Of a DNA stretch of 33,572 nucleotides, positions 13,615 through 22,414 are shown in pieces. Both the position numbers and the translations under genes were made by a program. A model generated the notes under the pieces. The model had not been told where the DNA came from, did not search any database, and saw only the letters and a program-made list of their open reading frames with translations. The stretch's first letter is position 1, and every line of letters begins with the position of its first letter. This stretch comes from Pedobacter borealis DSM 19626. GTDB taxonomy: Bacteria; Bacteroidota; Bacteroidia; Sphingobacteriales; Sphingobacteriaceae. The stretch spans positions 1 through 33,572 of the forward strand of contig NZ_JAUG01000054.1 in assembly GCF_000708285.2 (NCBI RefSeq), in the 5' to 3' direction.

Positions 13615-16290
13615 ATGGCAAACAATAAAAAAATTGGGATCGACGTAGGGGGAAGTCACGTCACGGTAAGTATGATTGATGTAAATAACCCATTGCCGGC
13701 ATCTTTACGCTTGGTAAGAAAGGATCTCGATGCTTTGGATACAGGTTTTAATATTGTAGCCACTATTGGTAATGGGATTAGAGAAGTGCTGGAAGAAGGA
13801 ATTACGCCCGATGCTGTTGGTATTGCTTTTCCCGGACCTTTTGATTATGAGAAAGGTGTTAGTGCCATAGCAGGCGTAGGCGGAAAATTTGAACAGACAT
13901 TCGGGATCCATCTGCAACAGGCCCTGGCAGATTATACCGGCCTAAGCAATACACCATTTGTTTTTTCAAACGATGCACATTGTTTTGCTGAGGGAACCTA
14001 TAACCGCTACCAATTGAATAGTAAAAAGACAGTTTTTTTAACACTGGGAACTGGTTTTGGCTCTGCATTTATGGAAAATGGAGTCTTGCTTACCAGCGAT
14101 CCATCATTACCTGTTTCGGGCGCTTTTTACGATGAGGTTTTTCTGGATGCCAAAGCCGATGATTACTTTTCGGTACGCTGGTTTTTGAATGAATACAAAA
14201 CATTAAGTGGTAAACAAGCAGCATCTGTTAAAGAAATTGCCTTAATGAACACAGATCTTTCACTTTCTATTTTCGAGCAATTCGGCACCAACCTCGGCGC
14301 ATTTTTACATACCTGGTTAATGCGGTTCGGATGTGACGAACTGGTTATTGGCGGCAACATAGCAAAAGCCAGTTCACTGTTTGTTGCGCCACTGAAAGAA
14401 AGCTTAAAACACCTGAATAAAACAATAAAAATTACTTTCTGCGGTGATACCGAAGAATGCATCTTAAGGGGAGCCGCTGTTATTGCGGGCAAAAAAACAA
14501 ATATTTACATGGATACTGATCAGCAATTAAAAAGAGAAACAAGCCAACCCGTTTTACCCTTAAATGCTCTTGTAGCTAACGGTCCGGGTTATAATGTTTT
14601 TCCATCATTTCATTCAGATGCTCAGGTTTACGCTGGTTTTGATACGCTGGCCGATAAAATAGATCAGGAGAAAACGATCATCATTGACGGTTTTGAAGGC
14701 GTTTTATGGGAGGATTTCAGGACACAGTTACATGCATGTTTGCTTTCGAAAAACAGAAAAGTATTCTGGTACGATATCAATTCCTGTCTCAAACCTACTC
14801 AGGAGATCGATGCGATGGTGAGTGCCAATTTAAATGGTGCCGATCTGGTTTTTGGGAATAAATATCAGGGCAACCTGTCTGATTTTTTTGATGTGCAAAA
14901 ATTGGAGATGCTCCAGCCCGATCCATCTGTTGATCTGTGCATTCTCTATGGAACGGGCGCCGGACTGGCCAATTGGAAAGGGCCATTGCTATATGTAGAT
15001 CTGCCCAAAAATGAAATTCAATATAGGATGAGGGCCGGTACGGCGAAAAATATTGGCTGTACAGATCGCGCTGATAATCCCCAGATGTATAAACGGGCAT
15101 ATTTTGTGGATTGGCCTGTGTTGAACAAACATAAACAGCAGTTGCTTTCCAAAATGGATATAATTGTTGATGAACAGCGCATGACTGAAATTACATGGAT
15201 GCATGGTGATGATTTTAGGAATACTTTGCACAAAATGCTCGAACAGCCGCTTCGCGCAAGGCCTTGGTTTGAAGCGGGCATTTGGGGCGGAAACTGGATG
15301 AAAAAGCATATCAAAGGACTTAACCAGGAAGAAATAAACTACGCCTGGTCTTTTGAACTGATCACGCCCGAAAATGGAATTGTTATCGAAGGTAATCACT
15401 ATCTACTCGAAGTCTCATTCGATTTTCTGTTGTTTTATAATAATACGAAACTTTTAGGAAAAGCAGCCCCAAGGTTTGGAACAGAATTCCCGATCCGTTT
15501 TGATTTTCTGGATACCTATGATGGCGGAAATCTTTCGATTCAATGCCATCCGCGTAAGGCCTATATCAAAGAGAATTTTGGTGAAAATTTTACACAGGAT
15601 GAAACCTATTACATTCTCGATTGTGAACCCGACGCCGAAGTTTATCTGGGTTTTCAGGAAGATATTAATCCTGAAGAGTTTAAAACTGCTTTACTGGATG
15701 CACAAAACCAGGGCATTAAAATGGATGCCGAAAAATACGTGCAGAAATTTAATGCACAAAAACACGATCTGTTTCTCATTCCAAATGGAACGGTCCATGC
15801 ATCTGGAAAGAATAATATGGTGTTGGAGATCAGCAGTACGCCATATATTTTCACTTTCAAAATGTACGATTGGTTGCGATTGGGCTTAAACGGTAAACCT
15901 AGACCCATTAATATAGAACACGCTTTTAAGAATCTTTATTTCGATCGAAAGGGCGATTACGTTCCGCAAGAGCTGATTTCTAAACAACAGGTATCAACCG
16001 AATGGAATGGAGGAAGGAAAGTATCGCTTTCAACACATAAGGAACATTTTTACGCGGTAGACCGATATGAGTTTGTTGGAGAAACAGTTATTGCCACAAA
16101 TGGACAATGCCACATCTGCATGCTGGTTGAAGGTGAATCGGTAGCGGTGATTGTCGGTGATAAAACCAGCCAGTTCAGTTATGCTGAAACATTTGTAATA
16201 CCTGCAGCAGTAACAGAATATACTGTTCGGTACTCAGGAACGCAAAAAGCCTTTTTGGTAGTTGCCTATGTAAAAGAAGATTGTTGTTGA
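13615..16290 (+). CDS. ROK sugar kinase / class I mannose-6-phosphate isomerase fusion
   Basis: A cytoplasmic protein of 891 residues from ATG 13615; an upstream ATG at 13591 overlaps the GntR gene and is less likely. Residues 1-295 are a ROK kinase: phosphate loop IGIDVGGSH (7-15), catalytic Asp120 in FSNDAH, and TLGTGFGS (143-150). The usual ROK zinc motif (CxCGxxGC) is absent. About 315-545 is a middle domain (IIIDGFEGVLWEDF, then LLYVDLPKNEIQYR), reminiscent of a nucleoside-kinase-like fold but without a visible P-loop. Residues 550-891 are a class I mannose-6-phosphate isomerase with zinc ligands Gln643 and His645 (QCHPRKA), Glu663 and His728 (PNGTVHASG). Together it could convert mannose to mannose-6-phosphate and then fructose-6-phosphate. 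This matches the mannosidases and sugar porter downstream. Confidence 0.87.
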   Translation: MANNKKIGIDVGGSHVTVSMIDVNNPLPASLRLVRKDLDALDTGFNIVATIGNGIREVLEEGITPDAVGIAFPGPFDYEKGVSAIAGVGGKFEQTFGIHLQQALADYTGLSNTPFVFSNDAHCFAEGTYNRYQLNSKKTVFLTLGTGFGSAFMENGVLLTSDPSLPVSGAFYDEVFLDAKADDYFSVRWFLNEYKTLSGKQAASVKEIALMNTDLSLSIFEQFGTNLGAFLHTWLMRFGCDELVIGGNIAKASSLFVAPLKESLKHLNKTIKITFCGDTEECILRGAAVIAGKKTNIYMDTDQQLKRETSQPVLPLNALVANGPGYNVFPSFHSDAQVYAGFDTLADKIDQEKTIIIDGFEGVLWEDFRTQLHACLLSKNRKVFWYDINSCLKPTQEIDAMVSANLNGADLVFGNKYQGNLSDFFDVQKLEMLQPDPSVDLCILYGTGAGLANWKGPLLYVDLPKNEIQYRMRAGTAKNIGCTDRADNPQMYKRAYFVDWPVLNKHKQQLLSKMDIIVDEQRMTEITWMHGDDFRNTLHKMLEQPLRARPWFEAGIWGGNWMKKHIKGLNQEEINYAWSFELITPENGIVIEGNHYLLEVSFDFLLFYNNTKLLGKAAPRFGTEFPIRFDFLDTYDGGNLSIQCHPRKAYIKENFGENFTQDETYYILDCEPDAEVYLGFQEDINPEEFKTALLDAQNQGIKMDAEKYVQKFNAQKHDLFLIPNGTVHASGKNNMVLEISSTPYIFTFKMYDWLRLGLNGKPRPINIEHAFKNLYFDRKGDYVPQELISKQQVSTEWNGGRKVSLSTHKEHFYAVDRYEFVGETVIATNGQCHICMLVEGESVAVIVGDKTSQFSYAETFVIPAAVTEYTVRYSGTQKAFLVVAYVKEDCC

Positions 16291-16335
16291 ACCTAACCAA
16301 ATAACTAAATAAAAACAGCCAAATAACCAAACATT

Positions 16336-17724
16336 ATGAGAAAACAAGAAACAAATTATTTTATCTTCCTGATAACGCTTATTGCAGCATTAGGAGGTTT
16401 TTTATTCGGTTTTGATATGGCCGTCGTCAGCGGTATTATCGAGCCTTTAAAGTCGCAGTATGGATTGTCATCCGCACAGGAGGGACTGTTTGTGTCATGC
16501 GCTTTGCTGGGCTGTATTGTCGGAGTATCCTTTTCGGGTTACCTCAGCGATAAAGTTGGGAGAAGAAAGGTATTGTTTGTCTCCGCCATATTATTTTTAA
16601 TCAGTGCCGTTGGTTTCGCATTTTCAGAAGCCTATCCTGTATTAATTTTCTTCCGCGTTCTGGCCGGTATGGGAGTTGGTGTGGCCTCTAATGTATCTCC
16701 ACTTTATATTTCTGAAGTAGCACCTTCTCAAAAAAGAGGTCGTTTAGTCGTTTTTTATCAGCTGGCCATTACCATTGGTATTTTAGCGGCTTACATCAGT
16801 AATTTATTTTTGCAACGTTACGCCACAGCCAATGCAGGTGCTGGCGAGGGCGTGCTGCACTGGTTATTTGTTGAAAACGTTTGGCGCGGAATGTTTATTG
16901 TTGGGGTTATTCCGGCAGCAGCATTTTGTTTGTTGTTGTTAATTGTGCCCGAAAGCCCGCGCTGGCTGGTACAATACGGCAGAAATGAAGAGGCTTTAAA
17001 CACCCTAATTAAAATAAACGGAAACGAAACAGGCCGTTTAGAACTCGATTCCATTAAAGAAATGGCCAGTCAAAAATCTGGCGGTTATAAAGAATTGATG
17101 CGTTTGCCCTTAAGTAAACTGTTGGCACTGGCAACCATTCTTACAGCCTTATCGCAGTTCAGCGGAATTAACGGGGTGATTTTTTATGGTCCTACCATTT
17201 TAAAATCGGCAGGTATTGTTACCAGCGATGCCTTATTTTATCAGGTAATTTTGGGATCGGCCAATGTGCTTTTTACCTTTATCGCCATTTCAAAAGTAGA
17301 TACCTGGGGACGCAGACCCTTATATATCATCGGCTCATTGTGTGCAGCAGGGGCTTTGGCTTTAACAGGGGTTTGCTTTTTAATGAATATCACCGGGTGG
17401 TTCATGTTATTTAGTATTATTCTGTTTCTACTGTTCTTTGCATTCTCGCTTGGCCCGTTAAAATTTGTCATCTCCACAGAAATATTCCCCACCCACATCA
17501 GAGGAACAGCTTTATCCATGTGTATTATGACCATGTGGGTTTCAGATTGGGTTGTAAACATGTTATTCCCCATTATGAGAGATGGGTTGGGTATCGCAAC
17601 CACCTTTTTTATCTTCTCTTTCTTCTGTATCCTTTCCTTTTTGTATGCCAAGAAGAAATTGTTTGAAACCAAAGGCAAAAGCCTGGAAGAAATTGAAAAA
17701 GCCTGGAATTCAGAAATAAAATAG
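16336..17724 (+). CDS. MFS sugar porter (sugar:proton symporter type)
   Basis: An inner-membrane protein of 462 residues with 12 expected spans. It carries the sugar-porter signatures: GFLFGFDMAVVSG (21-33), DKVGRRK (72-78), RVLAGMGVG (107-115), PLYISEVAP, PESPRWL (205-211) between the two halves, and DTWGRRPLYIIG in the second half. It belongs with XylE/GalP-like porters that move monosaccharides with protons. It begins 45 bases after the kinase/isomerase fusion, with an A-rich leader and no terminator, so it is part of the same transcript. Context suggests mannose or a close relative as cargo; the sequence alone does not fix the sugar. Confidence 0.92.
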   Translation: MRKQETNYFIFLITLIAALGGFLFGFDMAVVSGIIEPLKSQYGLSSAQEGLFVSCALLGCIVGVSFSGYLSDKVGRRKVLFVSAILFLISAVGFAFSEAYPVLIFFRVLAGMGVGVASNVSPLYISEVAPSQKRGRLVVFYQLAITIGILAAYISNLFLQRYATANAGAGEGVLHWLFVENVWRGMFIVGVIPAAAFCLLLLIVPESPRWLVQYGRNEEALNTLIKINGNETGRLELDSIKEMASQKSGGYKELMRLPLSKLLALATILTALSQFSGINGVIFYGPTILKSAGIVTSDALFYQVILGSANVLFTFIAISKVDTWGRRPLYIIGSLCAAGALALTGVCFLMNITGWFMLFSIILFLLFFAFSLGPLKFVISTEIFPTHIRGTALSMCIMTMWVSDWVVNMLFPIMRDGLGIATTFFIFSFFCILSFLYAKKKLFETKGKSLEEIEKAWNSEIK

Positions 17725-17727
17725 ATC

Positions 17728-18543
17728 ATGAAAGTACAATTCTATTACCCACGCTGGGGTTCCGAAAATATCAATTGGGATGAGTTTTGCCGAAAGGTAA
17801 AAGCGGCAGGATACGATGGTGTTGAGGCTCCTGTTTCTGAAAATTCAGATGAGCAAAGTATAATGATAACTGCACTGAAAAAACATAGTCTGTTTTTGAT
17901 TGCGCAATATTATCAATCTTTCGAAAAGGATTTTGAAGCACATAAAGCGAGTTATACAAAATATTTACGCTTTTATGCTTCGGTAAAACCGGTAAAAATA
18001 AATACACAAACGGGGAAAGATTATTTCAGTTTTGAGCAGAATGCCGAACTGTTTGCTATTGCCAATGCAATTACCCAGGAAACCGGAATTACGATTTGTC
18101 ATGAAACGCACCGCAACAAAGCATTGTTTGCAGCACATGTAACACATGATTTTTTAAAAAGACTTCCGGATTTAAAAATAACAGCCGATTTTTCTCATTG
18201 GTGTAATGTAGCCGAAAGTTTATTGGAAGATCAGCAGGAGGCGCTTGCACTGGCATGTAAACAGGTAGAACACCTCCATTCAAGAGTAGGCCATTCGCAG
18301 AGTGCACAGGTAATAGATCCGCGCTTGCCAGAGTTTAAAACCGAATTGAATGTTCATTTGAACTGGTGGGATGCCATTGTAAAAGCATATCAGGATGGTA
18401 AACAGGAGGTGTTAACAATTACCACCGAATTTGGTCCTGCTCCATATATGGTACATTTACCCACAACCAATATGCCGGTAGCCAATCAGTGGGATATCAA
18501 TTTGTATATGATGCAGTTACTCAAAGAGAGATATTGTAAATAA
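17728..18543 (+). CDS. Xylose isomerase-like TIM-barrel sugar isomerase/epimerase
   Basis: A 271-residue cytoplasmic protein of the AP-endonuclease-2/xylose-isomerase-like superfamily. Candidate metal ligands are Glu126 (ICHETHRNK), Asp154 with His157 (TADFSHW), His182 or His184 (VEHLHSRVGH), and Glu234 (TTEFGPAPY), the spacing seen in sugar and inositol isomerases or epimerases and related dehydratases. It follows the porter by three bases, so they are tightly coupled. In this locus it may handle a mannose epimer or an oxidised sugar formed by the dioxygenase, but the substrate is unknown. Confidence 0.83.
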   Translation: MKVQFYYPRWGSENINWDEFCRKVKAAGYDGVEAPVSENSDEQSIMITALKKHSLFLIAQYYQSFEKDFEAHKASYTKYLRFYASVKPVKINTQTGKDYFSFEQNAELFAIANAITQETGITICHETHRNKALFAAHVTHDFLKRLPDLKITADFSHWCNVAESLLEDQQEALALACKQVEHLHSRVGHSQSAQVIDPRLPEFKTELNVHLNWWDAIVKAYQDGKQEVLTITTEFGPAPYMVHLPTTNMPVANQWDINLYMMQLLKERYCK

Positions 18544-18559
18544 GAAGGGTATCTTCTTA
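18541..18559 (+). promoter_or_regulatory. Short hairpin at the end of the isomerase gene
   Basis: TAAGAAG (18541-18547, including the stop codon) pairs with CTTCTTA (18553-18559) around a five-base loop. The following AAATTATAG is not a clear T-run, so it is at most a weak intra-operon terminator or RNA-processing site before the secreted enzyme genes. Confidence 0.35.
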
Positions 18560-18596
18560 AATTATAGAATGTATTTAGGATAACAGTTAAGCTTTT

Positions 18597-21272
18597 ATGA
18601 AACAGAAAATAAAGATGCTTTTTGTTGTGATGTTATTCACAACAATCGCAGTTGCTCAAGATCAGAAGAAAAATAATCAGGAAATTTCGAAGGTAACGGA
18701 TGTGTGGGTGGTATTTAAAACCCACTTTGATTTAGGCTTCACTGATCTGCCCGAAAATGTTTTTAAACGTTACCGGGAAGAGATGATGGATAAAGCTTTA
18801 GGTGTAATAGAAAAAAACACCGCGCAATCCAAAGAAAAGCAATTTGCATGGACGGTTCCTGGCTGGCCATTACAGGCTCAGATATTGGGTCCTTTGCAAG
18901 ATGCTGAGCGCAAAGCAAGGATAGGAAAAGCGATCAAAGACGGGACAATTGTGGTACACGGACTTCCATTTACCACCCATACCGAATCATTGGATTATGA
19001 AGATCTGGTCCGCGGACTTGGTTATTCATCACTAATTAACAGAACTTACGGACTTCCGCTAACCATCAGCGCGAAAATGACTGATGTGCCAAGCCATTCC
19101 TGGGTATTGCCTACTTTACTGAATCACGCAGGCATAAAATTCTTACAATTAGGCTGTAATCCGGCAAGCCAGTACCCAAGATTTCCTGAGCTTTTCTGGT
19201 GGGAAGGTGCCGATGGCTCGAAGATATTGTGTAACTACACGGCTTTGTACGGTTCTGATATTAAACCCACCAAAAATTGGCCAAGCAAGAATTATCTGGC
19301 CATGCAAATGACGGGAGATAACCACGGGCCACCCTCTGAGAAAGAAATTGATAAATTGTTAGCCTATGCAAAAAAGGAGATGCCGGGAGTGAGAATCCAT
19401 TTTGGAACCCTTGATGATTTTGCAAAAGCAGTTTTGGCTGAAAACCCCAAGCTGCCTACAGTTAAAGGCGATACGCCCGATACCTGGATTCAAGGGTTAC
19501 TTTCAAATCCTCAGGAAACTAAGATTGCACGAAATATCCGCCCATTAGAATCGGTGCTTGATGGACTACATACACAAATGGGAATTTGGGGTATAGCAAG
19601 TGGATCTATTTCCGGAAAACTTGCAAAATCTTACGAGCAAAGCCTGTTGTATGCCGAACATACATGGGGTATGAATGCAGAGTATGGCCCACGTTACAGT
19701 TATGGTGATGATTGGAAAAAATGGTTGGCAGAAGCTGAAGCAGAACCTATTCCCGAAAATGGCGATTATTCGAAACTGAAAAATAGCGATTCGAGAAATA
19801 CAAAACTAGGAAGTAAAAGAAAATGGTTGAATTCGTACGACAAAAAACGTGAGTATATCCTGAATACAAACAAAATTGTAGGGGATGAATTAAAAGCTCA
19901 CCTTAATCTGCTTGCAAAGTCGGTAAATGTAGCCGGAAAACGTTTAGTCGTTTATAATCCCTTACCCTGGAAAAGATCAGGGATCATTGAAAACCCATGG
20001 GAAAAGGGCAAATCTTTTTATGTTAAAGAAATAGAAGCCTCTGGTTATGTTTCTTATGCTCAAAATGATTTAAAAGAATTAACCCTTACAAGTGATACGC
20101 AATCTGTGTTCAGTACACCTTATTTTAAAATTGTTTTCGACTTAAACAGGGGTGGAATAGCTTCATTGATAGAAAAAAAGACAGGCCGGGAATTAGTTGA
20201 TCAATCATCAAAATATGTCATCGGTCAGTTTCTGCATGAGCGTTTCAGTACAAAGGAAGTAGATCAATGGTTTAACGCCTACAGCAGGGTAAAAGACGGT
20301 TGGGGCTTAAATGACCTTGGTAAACCTGGAATGATCAATGCTGAAAAAGCACCTTATTTAACTTTTACACCAAATGATTGGAAAATTTCTGTCTCTCATT
20401 CAGATATTGAAGATGTTGCAACTTTAACTGCTGTTGACCCTAAAGGCTTTGCTAAACATTATACCTTAACATTTACTTTCCCACGTAATACAGCTTACGT
20501 AGATGTAGAATGGTTTGTTGATCGTAAAACACCTGATAAACAACCAGAAGGGGGGTGGCTTTGTTTCCCGTTCGCGGTTAAACAGCCTACTTTTACAGTT
20601 GGCCGTTTGGGTGGTCCGGTAAATCCTGCCACAGACATTATCCAGGGAACCAACAAATATTTGATGGCCGTAAATTCCGGTGTTTCAATTACTGCATCAG
20701 ATAAGTCCGGAGTTGCGCTATCTCCAATGGATTCTCCATTGATTAGCCTGGGAGAACCAGGTTTATGGAAGTTTTCTTTAGATCATGAACCTAAAATACC
20801 ATCGGTATTTGTCAATGTTTATAATAACATGTGGAATACTAATTTCCCACTATGGCAAGAGGGTTCATGGAGTGAAAAAGTTCGTATATGGGCAGTTGAT
20901 AAGCAGACCTCAACGGTACCAAACCTGGTTCAAAATTCTTGGGAAGCCCGTTTGCCATTGTTGACAGGAATTGCTGAAGGAGAAGCAGGGAAATTGGCGG
21001 CGAAAAAGGATGGCTTGGCTATTTCACGTGGTAGTGTTTTGGTAACTGCTTTTGGCGAAAATCCCGATGGAAACGGAACTGTTTTGCGGCTGTGGGAGCA
21101 GGGAGGCCTTTCGGGAAATGTTACCGTCACTTTGCCCAAAGGATCAGCTTATACTAAAGCCACGCCGGTAAATCTTCGTGGTGAAGTAAAAGGAAAACAA
21201 CTTTCCGTTTCCAATAGCAAACTCGCTTTTCCACTGAACAGATATGCTCCTGCCAGTTTTATACTGAAATAA
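18597..21272 (+). CDS. Secreted GH38-like (alpha-mannosidase superfamily) protein, paralog 1
   Basis: The protein has 891 residues with a Sec signal (cleavage near AVAQD). The N-terminal barrel keeps the GH38 zinc and nucleophile pattern: His43-x-Asp45 in FKTHFDLGFTD, Asp163 with His167 and Ser168 in TDVPSHSW (equivalent to the IDPFGHS of GH38 mannosidases), and His355 in AEHTWGM. GDNHGPP at about 240-246 is a further conserved loop. From about 430 on it is beta-rich, as in the GH38 C-terminal half. The sequence is distant from classical GH38 and may correspond to the family sometimes labelled DUF5054. Expected role: release of terminal alpha-mannose or a related sugar in the periplasm or outside. 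Full-length paralog of the protein at 22415. Confidence 0.75.
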   Translation: MKQKIKMLFVVMLFTTIAVAQDQKKNNQEISKVTDVWVVFKTHFDLGFTDLPENVFKRYREEMMDKALGVIEKNTAQSKEKQFAWTVPGWPLQAQILGPLQDAERKARIGKAIKDGTIVVHGLPFTTHTESLDYEDLVRGLGYSSLINRTYGLPLTISAKMTDVPSHSWVLPTLLNHAGIKFLQLGCNPASQYPRFPELFWWEGADGSKILCNYTALYGSDIKPTKNWPSKNYLAMQMTGDNHGPPSEKEIDKLLAYAKKEMPGVRIHFGTLDDFAKAVLAENPKLPTVKGDTPDTWIQGLLSNPQETKIARNIRPLESVLDGLHTQMGIWGIASGSISGKLAKSYEQSLLYAEHTWGMNAEYGPRYSYGDDWKKWLAEAEAEPIPENGDYSKLKNSDSRNTKLGSKRKWLNSYDKKREYILNTNKIVGDELKAHLNLLAKSVNVAGKRLVVYNPLPWKRSGIIENPWEKGKSFYVKEIEASGYVSYAQNDLKELTLTSDTQSVFSTPYFKIVFDLNRGGIASLIEKKTGRELVDQSSKYVIGQFLHERFSTKEVDQWFNAYSRVKDGWGLNDLGKPGMINAEKAPYLTFTPNDWKISVSHSDIEDVATLTAVDPKGFAKHYTLTFTFPRNTAYVDVEWFVDRKTPDKQPEGGWLCFPFAVKQPTFTVGRLGGPVNPATDIIQGTNKYLMAVNSGVSITASDKSGVALSPMDSPLISLGEPGLWKFSLDHEPKIPSVFVNVYNNMWNTNFPLWQEGSWSEKVRIWAVDKQTSTVPNLVQNSWEARLPLLTGIAEGEAGKLAAKKDGLAISRGSVLVTAFGENPDGNGTVLRLWEQGGLSGNVTVTLPKGSAYTKATPVNLRGEVKGKQLSVSNSKLAFPLNRYAPASFILK

Positions 21273-21311
21273 AAGCAGGCCGATATATAAGTATAAAAAC
21301 TAAAAAAGCTG

Positions 21312-21324
21312 AGACATCATGTCT
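21312..21324. promoter_or_regulatory. Perfect palindrome AGACATCATGTCT
   Basis: A 6+1+6 inverted repeat in the 114-base gap between the first GH38-like gene and the dioxygenase gene. It may be an operator or a short hairpin; no T-run follows. A gap of this size inside the cluster also leaves room for an internal promoter. Confidence 0.3.
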
Positions 21325-21386
21325 ACTAAAAGAAGATGTTTTAAATCAAATAATAACCTTTTTATAAAGTTTTAAAAACAACGATT

Positions 21387-22352
21387 ATGGGAAATTTAAT
21401 TTTTTCTGAAGATTTAGCCGATTATAGCCATCCGATCAGTACCATGTTTGTTCAGCCACAAACGGCAAAGGAGTGGGAACAATACATGTTAACCGAAGAA
21501 CAGATTGCTTCTTTTAAAAAGGATGGTTTTGTTAAAGGGATTAAAATTCTATCTGAAGAACAGGTAGATCTGCTCAATGCAGAACTTGTAAAATTACAAT
21601 CATTAAGCGAAGAAGATAAAAAACTATTTTACCACTATGAAAGCAATGAATCTGAAGACCCTAACAAAGTACTCTTTCATGCAATCGGTGCCTGGCGTTT
21701 AACATCAGGATTTCATGATTTGTTATGGGCACCGGCATTTCGCATGGCAGCTTACCAATTGTTGGGTCAGTCTTTTAGGATTTTCCACGACCAGCTGTTC
21801 TGCAAACCTGCTAAACACGGCGGTGTAGTGGCATGGCACCAGGATTTTTCCTACTGGACATTTACCAAACCCATGCACCACCTCACCTGTTGGATCGGAT
21901 TAGATGATGCCAATACCGAAAACGGTTGCCTCTACTTTGTTCCGGGAAGCCACAACTGGGGTTTACTTCCTATTACCGGGTTAACCGGAGATATGGATGC
22001 GGTAAGAGAAATATTAAATCAAGAACAATTGGAGGCCTTTGAAAAGCGGGTGCCTAACGAACTGCCAAAAGGTTTTGCCAGTTTTCATCATCCGCTTACC
22101 ATGCATGGCTCTTATGCCAATACTTCCGACCGGCCGAGAAGGGCAACAGTCCTAAATACAATGAGTTACCATACGCTTGGAAACACGGCGGGTTATCATA
22201 GACAAGAAGCCTTAAGCAGCTTTCCTCCAATGCCTCAGGATCAACAGCTTGATGGTAAGTTTTTTCCCCTTTTATTTGATGGAGATAAGGAATTAGATGC
22301 TTTAGGAAAAACAATCCCTAAAGTCGATTATAAGAAGTTGTACGATTTGTAA
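21387..22352 (+). CDS. Phytanoyl-CoA dioxygenase (PhyH)-family Fe(II)/2-oxoglutarate oxygenase
   Basis: A 321-residue cytoplasmic protein without a signal peptide. It shows the PhyH-family facial triad: His151 and Asp153 in AWHQDFSYW, and His240 in TMHGSYANTSDRPRRA, whose Arg251 (or neighbour) should bind 2-oxoglutarate. LTCWIGLDD..NGCLYFVPGSHNWG is the typical core strand. Such enzymes hydroxylate or oxidatively demethylate small molecules; several bacterial members act on non-lipid compounds. Placement between two GH38-like genes suggests it processes a released, modified sugar or aglycone in the cytoplasm, perhaps with the isomerase at 17728. The substrate cannot be inferred. Confidence 0.85.
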   Translation: MGNLIFSEDLADYSHPISTMFVQPQTAKEWEQYMLTEEQIASFKKDGFVKGIKILSEEQVDLLNAELVKLQSLSEEDKKLFYHYESNESEDPNKVLFHAIGAWRLTSGFHDLLWAPAFRMAAYQLLGQSFRIFHDQLFCKPAKHGGVVAWHQDFSYWTFTKPMHHLTCWIGLDDANTENGCLYFVPGSHNWGLLPITGLTGDMDAVREILNQEQLEAFEKRVPNELPKGFASFHHPLTMHGSYANTSDRPRRATVLNTMSYHTLGNTAGYHRQEALSSFPPMPQDQQLDGKFFPLLFDGDKELDALGKTIPKVDYKKLYDL

Positions 22353-22414
22353 TAGTAAAAATTGAGCGATTTCCGTCCCCTTAAAAATGAAATTTCTAAC
22401 CAAATCATAAAAAA

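Noticed and set aside
14989..15399. Several overlapping minus-strand frames inside the kinase/isomerase fusion
   Set aside because: They are antisense to a continuous, domain-rich coding region and have no signals of their own.
17241..17729. Minus-strand frame of 162 codons over the MFS porter
   Set aside because: Antisense shadow of conserved transporter helices.
21319..21375. 18-codon frame (MSTKRRCFK...) before the dioxygenase gene, as a leader peptide
   Set aside because: Too short, its ATG lies within a palindrome, and there is no attenuator-like hairpin after it.
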